Assembly (NCBI GenBank): GCA_019155185.1
Contig: CM032815.1
Coordinates: 1,249,001 to 1,313,000 of the forward strand
DNA: 64,000 nt
Source of the DNA: Beaufortia kweichowensis
Taxonomy: Eukaryota > Chordata > Actinopteri > Cypriniformes > Gastromyzontidae
Direction: 5' to 3'
Under the pieces are notes generated by a model that saw only the letters and a list, made by a program, of their open reading frames with translations, was not told the origin of the DNA and searched no databases. The position numbers were made by a program, and so were the translations under genes. Of the stretch, positions 1 to 11,290 are shown piece by piece. Every line of letters starts with the position of its first letter. Position 1 is the first letter of the stretch.

Positions 1-172
1 ATTTTGTGTGTCTGAGATCTTCTCATTGTATTGTTTCTTTACACATATTTAAAAAGAAAAAAGGCCATTATGTAATGCCATTTAATTACATAATAGTATT
101 TTGATGTAAACAGAAAAACAGTCTCTGCTTCTTTGATGAGCTAACTGTCTTTGCACTCTTTTTGAATACAGG

Positions 173-315
173 TGGCAACAGGACAGCCTCATGAGGGATC
201 AACATATTCAGCCAGAAAAGACTGCCAGATGGCCCTTAACCGTGCAGATTATGCCCGTGTCAAACTGGGAGAACTGGCTCGCACCTGTGAAGTAATGCTT
301 GATCCACAGACGTAG
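173..315 (+). CDS. med11: Mediator subunit 11, last coding exon (gene truncated by window edge)
   Basis: An AG acceptor at 171-172 opens a reading frame that begins VATGQPHEGSTYSARKDCQM and ends DPQT-stop at 313-315. The VATGQPHEG block and the following CQMAL-RADYARVKLGELARTCE helix are those of MED11, a small head-module subunit of the Mediator coactivator that acts in the nucleus with RNA polymerase II. Only the C-terminal ~47 residues are present; the upstream exons lie outside the window. A poly(A) signal AATAAA follows at 532-537. The gene runs tail-to-tail into rnasek. Identification rests on recalled family sequence and is strong because of the exact VATGQPHEGS-YS-RKDCQMAL pattern. 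Confidence 0.93.
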
Positions 316-531
316 AAAAAGTTTTGTATGGACCTTTTTTTGTACTGTCTGACAGCAAGCCTGTTGGGAAAAACCCATCTATGTGTCAAGAGTTTAAATA
401 CTGCATTCCTCAGTCAACAACACTTAATTTCATTTTCTTTAATCTAAAAAACCTATGACCATTCCAGGGTTCATTTTAAACATTTGCTGTGAAATGTTTA
501 CCTGTTTTGTTATTGCTATTTAAATAAGAAA

Positions 532-560
532 AATAAACTTCCTTTTTTCAGTATTTTATT
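532..560. terminator. Convergent poly(A) signals of med11 and rnasek
   Basis: AATAAA on the + strand at 532-537 would end med11. Its reverse-strand equivalent, TTTATT at 555-560, would end rnasek. The two signals point at each other with 17 bp between them, so the mature 3' UTRs of the two genes should overlap by a few tens of bases. Cleavage positions are inferred, not seen. Confidence 0.6.
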
Positions 561-1039
561 GAAGTGAACATATACAAGCATACACAAAAAACGACCAAAG
601 GGCATACTTAAATAAAATAGACATTAGATATCACATTTTACCACACAAAACATTGAAATTAAAAATATCCATCATACACATACATTCTACACACTAGTTA
701 ACATCTAGACCCATAGTGTTTTGTAGGCTATTTATTAGGGAAGTTTAGATTCATAATATCACTTTATCTTACTGTTTTACTTGTACCATAATATGCAGTC
801 AACATTTCTTTCCTTTCCATGAGAAAAATATTCCATACATTATGCATTTACATACAGTATGTGCACACAGCTTGTTTCTGTCTATTATTACTTTACTGTT
901 CCAGTATTATTTTTATTTGTAAACAGTAAATATATCAATTTCAGTAAACAATAAAACAAAATACATTATCAACATTGCACAAGTCTAATAAAAATAAATA
1001 TATAAAGGATAATTGAAGTGAAGATGAAATCCTCTGGCT

Positions 1040-1844
1040 TTATGTCACCAAATACTCTTGGCGTTTGTTGAGTCGAACCTGACACAGAGACACAGCGCCA
1101 ACACCTACATAGATGGCAGCAGCAATGAAGCAGTTGATGCCAACTTGATTGTAGAGTCCATAAATATTCTGCGGTGGATTTTGGCTAGATAACAAGATAA
1201 AAAGGCAATTTTACATTTGCAAGTTAGGGGTGTTTTCAGTCTACTGTTGACACATTAAAGATGGGAGTACAGTAACTCACTCATTACGGATATCCTCCTC
1301 AGTAAATGGAACATCTTCGATCAATACTGCAGATTTAGCACTGAAGAAGATTCCCAACATTGTCTGCGAGAAATACAGGGAAAAATAACAGGGTTTTCTT
1401 ATGATAATTAATAAATATGACAGGACACATATTAATTTAACTGCATGTACATGTGCATTACTAACAAGAATTAATAGAATGTACACAAATTGGATCTATG
1501 AAAAGTATTAAAACATGTTAAATAAAGCTTGTTAAGACCATTACGTATTTAGGCCTTTACATCCCATGGTTGTAACATGCTGTTATATTATTCTTTGTGT
1601 ATATGTTGATATATTCCGCTTATAAATTGGTACATTTTAACAGGAAATACAAATATACCATTTAATGCACATATTATTATACAGGTAAAAATTAGCATCT
1701 TCTCGTACGAAATGATTGACATTAGCTACAGCTAGCAAGCGATGTCACGAAGATTATAATCCTTACCAGCATAATGACACCCCAGATGCTCAACACGATC
1801 CCACAGGCGGCCAGTTTGGGCCCACAAAATAAAAGCGACGGCAT
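1040..1844 (-). CDS. rnasek: Ribonuclease kappa / V-ATPase-associated protein RNASEK
   Basis: Three coding exons, 1767-1844, 1281-1363 and 1040-1184, join in phase to 101 aa. The protein starts MPSLLFCGPKLAACGIVLS, contains LGIFFSAKSAVLIEDVPFTEED and ends CQVRLNKRQEYLVT. These match RNASEK (about 98 aa in mammals) along its whole length. Two hydrophobic segments (residues ~10-34 and ~70-90) fit its two-pass membrane topology. RNASEK is a small membrane protein linked to the V-ATPase and endosomal acidification; the ribonuclease name comes from the insect homologue. The start codon at 1844 is the only reasonable one and faces the BAP18 gene across a shared promoter. Confidence 0.95.
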
Positions 1845-2287
1845 TTTACCCCAAAACGTCAACCGAGTAACCCTCACAAAATCAGGGAGAAAAAGATGCT
1901 ACATCCGCGATGACAGCAAGCCTCTCTCCTCCTCGACAACCACCGCGATGTATATCGGCCGCACTCGGTAAGATTCGTCTATTTCCGCCAGGACTCGAGT
2001 ATTTTCGTATGGATGTTGCGCAGAGCGTGTACAATCATCTGATTGGTTGAGTACTGACCAATTGCGAGTCTCGGTTACGACCCGCGTTGCATTGTGGGAG
2101 TTTTTAGTTCGAACTATTATCTTGCGTTGAAGCTGATTATAGAGATTATATTTCATTTAAAAGAGAAATATCATAGTTCATTCGCTCAATAGTTCAGTTA
2201 ATGCATAAAATAGTCATTATAAACGTGTTTAGATAGGAACGGAATTAACTTTTTGTGTTTCTGTTTATCTGATCTCGTCTCTCCAGA
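1845..2287. promoter_or_regulatory. Shared divergent promoter, rnasek (-) / BAP18 (+)
   Basis: Only 443 bp separate the two start codons, which point away from each other. The interval is locally GC-richer near 1850-2100 and contains a CCAAT-type motif in inverted orientation (ATTGG within 'ctgattggttg', about 2039-2047) and another around 2058-2062 (ccaat). No TATA box is evident. A bidirectional housekeeping promoter is inferred from the geometry. Confidence 0.6.
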
Positions 2288-3737
2288 ATGACTTCAGCTT
2301 CCACAAAGGTAAATACGGTTCATTATCTATTTCGCATGGTTAATATTTATATTTGACTTTATTTACTGTATGAAGATAAATTTATATGCATTTCCGTTAG
2401 GTGGGCGAGATCTTCTCGGCTGCAGGCGCTGCATTTACTAAACTGGGTGAATTGACCATGCAGCTGCATCCAGTAGCAGATTCATCTCCTGCAGGGTAAG
2501 ATCTCCATTAGATGTGTATCAAACCTCCTTACTGCTGGATCTGCAGCTACTGTATTTTAAATGCAGTATCTGCCTCTACTTGGAGCCTAGCTTTATATAA
2601 ATACATGTCTTGGGTTAGTTCATTTGTAAGGTAGATCTCTGCTACTTGACTGGATGATCATCAAGTGGTCCCTACAGATTATTTTGGGTTGCCATCTGAA
2701 TGTTTATGTTTAATCCCATATACACTGATTAAGGCTAACATTTTATTTGTGCTGTATGTGCACATAAGAAAGAGGAAAATTGATAGTCTGTGTTACTGTA
2801 CTGATTTGTTTTTTTTTTTACAAACTCTCAGAGCCAAATGGACTGACACAGAGATTGAGATGCTGCGTTCAGCTGTACGACGTTTTGGTGAAGATTTAAA
2901 CAACATCAGCTCTGTCATAAAGGAACGCACAGTGTAAGAGCCTGAATGTCTTTTATAAAAATCTATAATTTTAGACCTTGAATTGGTTGACATGAAATGT
3001 AACATAATTGTGACATAGTTAATCTAAAACTACGTTAAATGCACAAAATACAATAGCAGAAAGTGTATTCTATTCATTGATGAATGTCACCTAAGGACAT
3101 TACAACTCTCTCTTTTATCTTGCAGTGCCCAAATTAAGACCACTGTGAAAAGGAAGCTTTATGAAGACAGCAGGGTCCCCCTTACCTCAGAGTCCCCTAA
3201 AAAAACAATGAAGAAAACCACTGTAACTCTACCACCCCCTCCAGCATCAGTGGCTCCCACTGTTATGGCCATGCCCACCTCTCAGGTTGTCGTGACGCAA
3301 GGATTGCAGAGTTCTTCATCATTACAACCAGCAATAAAAACCCCTAAACCAGCAGGTGATTCACTTTTGATTAAAAAGGACTGCACAAGATAAAAAAATT
3401 GTAGTCATCATCTTGTGCTAGATACAGTATTAGTTTCCCCAATGCAATAGTGGTTTTAATATTCTGTCTGGTTTTGTGTTATCAGATGTGACGCTAAGTG
3501 CTCTTAATGACTCTGATGTGAACAGTGATTTAGTGGATATTGAAGGGCTTGGAGAGGGTTCTAACAAAAAACTGAACTTTGATCAGGGTGAGTAACCTGA
3601 GATTTTTATTTTTTTCATTATGAAAATGTGTTACTGTTTATGTAAACCGTTGTTTTTCTTTCCTTCTTTCAGACAGCTTAAATCTGGACTCCAGTCTGAT
3701 AATGAACTCTAGTGATCTGCCCCTGCTTTCCCGCTGA
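2288..3737 (+). CDS. Chromatin complexes subunit BAP18 (C17orf49 homologue)
   Basis: Six coding exons: 2288-2308, 2401-2495, 2832-2933, 3126-3355, 3486-3587 and 3673-3737. They join in phase to 204 aa. The N-terminus MTSASTKVGEIFSAAGAAF and the SANT-like segment AKWTDTEIEMLRSAVRRFGE are those of BAP18, a component of MLL1/NURF-type complexes that binds H3K4me3 nucleosomes. The conserved tail DVTLSALNDSDVNSD-VDIEGLGEG is also present. The protein is longer than the ~172-aa mammalian form because of a Pro/Ser/Thr-rich linker in exon 4 (residues ~90-145) and a last exon, DSLNLDSSLIMNSSDLPLLSR. The gene sits beside rnasek, as in human 17p13. Confidence 0.95.
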
Positions 3738-6700
3738 CTGACACCCATCAGTCATATTGATATTTAGTGAAATGGTGGACTATGATTATCAAAAGAAGCT
3801 GCAGTTTGATCTCATGCTTTACAAAGGCTGCAGTCGGCACCTGTTACACATTTTCTACTGTGGGTCCAAAAGCACCGAATCTGTACTAGATAACTGTATC
3901 CATCGTCAGTTTTTGTGATGTAGTTACAACTGCACTATAATTTAAAACAATGATCATTTCTAATGAGATTAGTAGCTTTTTATAAATACCTCCTAATGGC
4001 GGTAAAGGACGCTCTTGATGGAAAAATTAAGTTTGTGTGGTTTATGTAGATTTTGCAGTCTGGTATGCCCACAGTTGAAAAGGGATTTGCAGGACAGTTG
4101 TGCAGTGGTCAAACCAACATGTAATTGTTTTTTAACAGTTCCCTTTGTATGCTAATAGGCCCTTTTAAAGAAATGTTTTTTTTTATGTGAAGTAAGATAC
4201 TGATTAAAAGCAAATGTGGCAACTTGCAAACAAGAACAAAAAATTAAGTACATTTTCTTTCACTAATTTTAAGTGCAGGTTCTGTTGTATGTATGTAGTA
4301 TACAGGACAATGTATATAATTTTATGTTTTAACATTGAGGACTAATTAAATAGACTATTTTCACAGCAAACATGCAAGACGCAATTCTGGTTCTATATAA
4401 AATCCATAAAAACAATTTTAATGCAGCTTCACATGCAGTGTCTTAGCTCTGTAAAAAACAGTATAAAAATCAAAATGAGTTTTTATTATGCTCTTGTTCA
4501 TAAGAATATATAATATACATATTTCCATGGTAAATGATATTTCTTCTCTGATAATCAGACATTCAGTTGTGAATCAGAGGGAATTAATGTACTTTTGCTA
4601 CCAACATTTCAGAAAAAATATCCATCTTTTACATTTAATTTTCTGGCTTCCTGAATATAGCTTGAACAATTGTTAGACAGAAAGCTTTTGGCTTTGGCAT
4701 TTAGAATGTTTCTTGTGTGCTTACAAAATTCAACCCATTTCATTTCTTAACAAACAACTTTGTAACAGGACCATTTTCAAAGAACATGAACCTTTGATTG
4801 TTATCTCTAGCCCACAGATAGAACAGATCATTTCACAGGTTTAAAAAATAAGTGACATGGTAAATATTGTAAATGATAATTTACATTTAGTAAATGTAAC
4901 TGATTATCTTGATGAACATGACATTCCAGCAATGTGTATACAATGTAATCCATATTGCACATTCTTAATCACTTAAAGACCCATAAACATTGGTATTAAT
5001 TTTTGAAAATCTTAAGGACCTCAACAACCAAAAGTTGCAAATGACAAACAGTGCAAGTAACTTTGGAAATCAAAACCTGTAAGGCATTTTCATCACATTA
5101 CTGACAGTTTAACAGTAAATGTGTGAACATAAAAGGCAATGATATATTCCGCCTGATATTTAACAACAACAGAGGAACATATTCAAATTTATCATATACA
5201 GCTCTAGAGACCTACAAGCTATAATTGCTAATAAAATAAAAAAACTTTAGGGAAGAATGTTGTCATATACCTTTACACTAGTCATTACAGTGAGTTTTGC
5301 CCACAACAGCTGTGAGAAACCACAGAAAAAAGAATAACAGGTGCCACGTCAACATAATCTTATGGGAAATGTGCTGATGTTAGTGAAGGGATTCCAGTTG
5401 TTTGCTCAAGGGCTTTTGTAAGAACAGCATGCAACTTTTTATATAATATATTATGATCATTTCTGTGAGAAATGATTTTCTGTTACAACATTTTTGTTCC
5501 TAATAAAATTCAACCATGAACTAAAGCCACAATCTAGAATTGCTGAAAACTAGATTAATTTGGCTAGATGAGAGAGAACAATCAGTTCATCTTAAGCCAA
5601 GAATGTGAGATGGAACACAAAGAAATTTCCAACATTTCCCAAGTTTAACAATTTAAACAAAACATACAAACAAGATACATTAGAATAAAAGTAAATATGA
5701 TCCCACTCATGTAACAGCAACATCGATTAACATTTATGTCTAACACTGTGCAAATAGTACAAAGATGAAAAAAATATGATATCTACTAAAACCATGATTG
5801 TATGAAAGTAAAAATTGTCTCCTGTACTCATTTATACAATGACCCATACCATGCAAGTGTTTGGACTTTTATACAAAATTCACAAGTTTAGCGTCTCAAC
5901 AGCTCAGCTTTATAAATGTTTTTAATACGATTTTTTTACTGGGGGAAAACACATCCGGTTGTGAAACTTAAAATGAAAGTGCTCTTATGTACACTATGAG
6001 CAAGTCATTTGACGCAACAAAACTAGAACAATACTGTCATAATCAAAGATGTACGAGACGTTTCATGCTTGTATTCTAACAAAAACTTTAAGGACATGCT
6101 TGGATTATATTTGAAACCAAAAAATTTTTTTTAGAAACTAACACCTAATTTTAAAACGTTTTGCACTGTGATATTATTTTCATGACAATGACATTAACTC
6201 ATTCTAGTTTGCATTCTTGTCATTTTGCATCGGTCATTCCATAGTGTAGACATGCAGTGAAATGCCACTATTTACAGTACTCATTTAAAGCAATTTAAAT
6301 GTCAATAAAGAGCAATCTGAAAACTTATCCAAATGTGGGAGTTGCCCTGCTATTATCATCAATCATTTGAAGAATATTTTTTCAAATTAAAAACTTCAGC
6401 CCTGACTAAAATTAACATGTAAAAAATAAACATATTTACAGATATCAGACCCCTGCGACAAACAAAAAAAATGTAGGTTTAATACCTACCAAAATAATAT
6501 CTGATTATTCACATATTTATACACTATACACATATAAACAACAGATGGCCAGTACAGCCATCTGATTTTAATACTCTCTTTCTTTACTCTTTGTTTTTTA
6601 AGATACTTTTTGCTCAATCTGGATATCTTCGCAGATCTTTGGACCCCATTAATGGAAGCTGAAGAAGTACCAAAAAACAAAGATGCTTTGCCACAACTCT

Positions 6701-7128
6701 CCACAAGGAGAGTAAGTCTGGCCTTTCTTTAGTCTGCACCACATTGAGAAACTTACTTCATCACAATCCTCTCGACAAGATTAACCTGGTTGTAATCTTT
6801 TGAACACTTGATTATTTTAAATGCAATCTGTTATTGCAGATACTGTTTCAGACACGGAAGATCCTTAACAATCATTTACAAATTACACAACAGCCTACAG
6901 CGGACAGCCTATATCCAATACTTTGACATTGTCTTCATATATTGCGCTTTGATTTCTTGCAAATCAAAGTCGTGACTTCGATGAATTTCCTTCAGAAGTA
7001 ATCGAGAAAGACTCTCATCAAAAGCACCCAAATAAAAATCAGGAAAGACAGAAACGTAATGTTAAGACCAACGTTTGGTCTAGTCCAGATCTAAAGCTCT
7101 AGGCTCAAGATGTGATGAAAACTGGTGT
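3738..7128. other. 3' UTRs and AT-rich intergenic DNA between BAP18 and the PABIR-family gene
   Basis: No exon could be supported here. The first several hundred bases after 3737 should be the BAP18 3' UTR. The stretch from about 5000 to 7128 is probably the long 3' UTR and downstream flank of the minus-strand PABIR-family gene. Base composition is strongly A+T rich throughout. A 72-codon minus-strand ORF at 6486-6704 shows no family resemblance and is not called. Confidence 0.5.
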
Positions 7129-9219
7129 CTAGATGCTGGGATGGTGAGAGGAGAATGATGGAGGATGAGAGAGAGAGAGGGGGCTGGACTGGGCGTTTGA
7201 AACTACAGGTGCAGTCCCAGAGGAAGAATCCATTGACTGGGAAACACTGCATGTGGGAGGTAAACAGATTTATTAGAGGTGCTTAACTGGATCTAGGCCA
7301 GTACTAACAAGGCATTTAAGACCTTCTAAATCGGTTTATCAGCTAAACAGCATTACAAGGGCCTCACCTGACTGTGTAACTAGTTATGTGAGCAGGATCT
7401 GTGACTCCAGCGACAAAGAGCTTTTTGGGCGGACCATCGGATTCGACTCCACCTAAATTGAAATAAAATTTGTATTGAAACATTCGCTTAACCTTTAGGT
7501 CACATCACTGAAAAGATTTTTTAGAGCTTTACATGTTTTTTACAGTGCACTTACCTTTCCTTTTTAAAGGTACGACTGATGGCCATCTCACTCCAGAGCT
7601 TACAGATCCTCTGTTCAATAAATATGATATAGAAAGCATCGCTCAACAAGGATATGTGTGACTGTACAATTCGAGAAATTGGACTACATTTTGTCATTTG
7701 TCATGTAAATGAATATATTATTTTGTATACCATAGAAGAAAGAGTCATATACACGTTTTAAATTACATGAAGGTGACTTTTTACTTTTGGGTGAACTTTC
7801 CCCAAATAATGATTTAAATACTGCCTTATTTAGAAACTGACCCTCGAAACCTTCGAGTTGGACTGGGTGAGGAATTGGGAGTGACACCACTGTCCTGGGA
7901 ATGAAATCCCTGTGTGGGATGTAGAAAGAGAGAACAAGGAAAAACACATTTACAATGAATTGAAATCCCAGATCTGTTGACTTAAAACTTTCTTAAACCT
8001 AAGAAGGGTAAAATACTCACTGGTGACAAATGATCATGCCAGTGACTCGCAGGAGGGAAGGGGACGGCAGGAGAGGCACTTACATGAGGAAAACAACAAC
8101 AGAATTAATTGAGTTTTTGTTTTGATAACATACACGTTTTCATTGTATGTCAGGAGTAATGTAGTTACCTCAGTCTCTGTAAGCTTCCTCTCAGACTCAG
8201 CTCCATATTCTGTTCTATCTGAACGAGAAATAGTCTTTTAGTCTAGTCAGTCGGTGCACAGATCAACATATAATTCAAAGGAAAGTTTTTAGTTTTCACC
8301 TGTCTCTTGTGCTCTGATCTCTCACATGACAGTGAGAATGGGGAGAGAGGGAGGGTCTGCAACACAAAGGAAATGTATTAGTGACTTCTGCCAATCAAAA
8401 TGACCAACCTTGTGTGCTCAGATGAACAGCACACTCACCCTGGAGGGACAGCTGGGATTTACAGACACGCTGCTCCGACGATACCGGGCCGAACTATTAG
8501 AACTGAATACTGTCATTCCATCACTGTTGGCAACAAAATAACCAGAATTCTTTCAGAATGACATTCGAAGACCATATCTCTCTGGACATCTCATGTGCAG
8601 TTTTATAATGTCCCTTATTCATTCTTTTCAGACTTTCTATTTTATTCAGCATTCTGTATTCAGTTAAATTCAGATCAGTTCAGTTCTCCTTCCTGACATT
8701 CTATTCTATTAAAATTAATTCAACATTCAGTCCAAATCAGACATTTTATGCTATTCAGTATTCAGTAAAAGTTTCCTATCTGACATGAAGAAAAATTAGA
8801 TACTGTATAATGCGACATATGATATGGTAATGGTTGTAAAATGTTCATATTAAAATACATTTACAAATCAAAGAAAGCATCACTACAACTTCTAAAAAAA
8901 GCAGCCATGTTTTATTGTTGCAGTAAATAAAAACAAATTTGACAATGTTATTGCAAATCACTGTAATAGGCATTTCAGGAGATGCACATTTGCGACATTT
9001 TGATCATTTTAAACTATTGTGAAAGCCATATAGCATTCTATTTTATTCGTTTATTCTGTTCTATTCTATTTTAACTCTATTATTTTCTATAAGTTCAATT
9101 CTAATCAGTTCTATACTGTTCTGTTCAGTGTAGTTCTCTCACCTGACGTTCGTGATCATGGGGGCGCTGTTCGACCTTCGTAGAGCTCCTCCTGCGCCTG
9201 CGCACTGGTCCACCTCCAT
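7129..9219 (-). CDS. PABIR/FAM122-family PP2A-regulator homologue
   Basis: Nine exons join in phase to 217 aa: 9143-9219, 8439-8523, 8300-8356, 8169-8218, 8021-8078, 7842-7909, 7555-7610, 7368-7452 and 7129-7246. Family hallmarks are GGALRRSNSAPMI near residue 8, a basic RYRRSSVSV block, SGVTPNSSPSPTRRFR, and WPSVVPLKRKGG followed by PPKKLF. These correspond to LRRSNSAPLI, PSPTRGF and RPSVLGPLKRK-E in PABIR1/PABIR2 (FAM122A/B), which inhibit PP2A-B55 and act in cell-cycle and checkpoint control. The family's B55-binding stretch (RLHQIKQEE followed by a helix) is not recognisable; its place holds EHKRQIEQNMELSLRG. The ATG at 9219 was chosen because it gives a family-like N-terminus. Whether this is the fish orthologue of one mammalian member or a separate paralogue is unclear. 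Confidence 0.75.
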
Positions 9220-11290
9220 TCTTTCCATAGCTCGTCCTCCGGCACCGACACTGCGCGTCACTCACAGCCGAGCTAAAAGCGCCCTGACGCGGCCTGAGCC
9301 CCAAATCCCACACGGCAAAAAGCCTGACCAGCAGGCCTCTCGCCAAAACAGCCACCCAATTTAACTCAGCGGCGGTCTATCGCATGTTGTCCAACGTTTA
9401 AAAGAAAACTGTGTCAGTTTGACTTATAAAATGTTGTTAATAACTCTCGAGTTTACACTACAGCTGGTTTGTCAGGTCGAGCACAAACTTAGTATAACTC
9501 CTCAGGTTGATTTCATCCCCGAAAACGCGAAACGATTACAGTTATTTATCTACATTAAATAGATTGTTTTTGTATTTTAACCATAAATCGTAAATATTAA
9601 GTGCAAAAGTATTACCTATGCAATGCTTCCAACTCGATAACGTCCTTTGGCTTTTAATGCAAACCAACTTATGCAAACAGAACATATAACAAAACATCTA
9701 CAAGAACAAACAGACAATAAACGAGTTAACACGCATCAAAGTCATCAGAAGTAAGTTTTTAAGTATTTTAGGTCTAACGTCGCCATAAAGATTTCTGGCA
9801 CGGATTATTTTTTAAGTTTACCTGCTAGTTTATAAAGCAAGCGGAAAATGACAACGTACAGTCCCGATCAAACACGCGATCGTCGGGTCCGTCGGCTAAA
9901 GCGTTCTGGTCTGAAAGTGTATACCGATACTGTCTGAAACACGAGATACAGTAAAAGTTTTCCGCTCATTTCTTAAATTAGAAAATAAAAAATATATCCC
10001 GCAACCAAAATGAGATTGTTCATCCTCTTGAACAACAGCGCCTTGTTCTGGTCCAGAAATAAATTGCACATGAACCTCTGCATTATAAGTGATTTACTCT
10101 TTATTGCCCATATTTCTTTCCCTTAAATAGACATTCTTTGCTTTCCATTTGAACTTGATTAAAGGAAAAATAAAAATAAGACTGACATAAAGTTAAAATG
10201 ATAATGATTTTTACTGTGCATTAACAGGAATATATGGGTATTATGGCACACAGGAAGACGAGTCATGTGTTGAAAAAGTTTGTATATGGTCGGTTTGTAG
10301 AAATGACCCCAAAACCATAAAATAACACAATTGTAACTGTGGGAATTATGTTGTGACCATAAACATCCAAAATAAACGCTATAAACTATAAACGTTATAT
10401 TTTAGCGTCTTCAAAAGTCATCACCCTAGAATTTGCTAAATTACACTCTCATCCAGCTTTTTGAGGTCTCTGAAATAAAATGATAGCTTATTATTTCTAA
10501 TGAAAGAAATTATGAAAATATAAAGTTTATTATTTTTTTTGTCAAGATTTTTAAGAGTATGAGAAACATTTTTGTCAATTGTGTCTAAATCTTTGTATGT
10601 GAAAAAACATTTAACACATCCCATATTATATAATACATGTTTCCTGTCGATATGGATTAATGAATGTTTAGGAATTATTCAAGCATAAATCAAGTCTAAT
10701 CATTTACGATGGTAATCGTAGTTTGAATGTGTGTATGCACCGTTGACAGTCTAAATAGAAGGTGCCAATGTGTTATCACCAGTTGCTTTCGAGTTTCAAA
10801 ATGAAAATGTGTTTTTGTTTTTTGAGAAACAATAAAGAATTATATTATAAACTGCATAACAGGTATTTATTAAATAGTGAAATAATAAGGCTGTTAAATT
10901 GTACTACAGATTTAGGATCAGGACAGTCACACAACTTTATTCTCCCTGTTTCTTTGGATATTCTATTGATTTCTTGTTAGTCAGCAACATACAGAAACTT
11001 TTATTTATAGAAATATCTTATAGTTTTTAAATCTTCAATTTAACTTAAACAATTTAATTTCTTTATTCATAATTCATTTATTTAAAATTTTTGCTCATCA
11101 ACCACAAACACGAAAAAATATTTAAAAGAGATGGGTGGTTATAAGTGCTCGATTAAATATTAATATGAACAGTATAATATACACAACATAGCTTAAGACT
11201 TTGTGAAACTGCTCAGAAATATTAATAGATAATAAATAATATGAAATCCTCTTGAGACAGTCTTTCCTGCGTTCCTGATCAGCAGTCAAT
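9220..11290. other. Promoter flank of the PABIR-family gene and AT-rich spacer
   Basis: The first ~120 bp upstream of the PABIR-family start is GC-rich, with an NRF1-like TGCGCCTGCGCA at about 9193-9204 just inside the coding exon. Beyond ~9400 the DNA becomes AT-rich. A Tc1-derived fragment lies at 10311-10356. No gene is seen; the short ORFs at 10436-10624 and 10762-10980 have no recognisable content. Confidence 0.45.
10311..10356 (-). mobile_element. Fragment of Tc1-type MITE
   Basis: The reverse complement of this stretch matches the internal segment at about 15913-15958 of the complete Tc1-type element at 15610-16036 over roughly 45 bp with few differences. The shared core is ACATAATTCCCACAGTTACA. 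Terminal repeats are absent, so this is a remnant in the opposite orientation. Confidence 0.6.

Noticed and set aside
1845..7128. miR-497/195 cluster, expected near the BAP18 locus in mammals
   Set aside because: I looked by eye for the miR-15-family seed TAGCAGCA around BAP18 and did not find it. The only GCAGCA lies in the rnasek coding exon.
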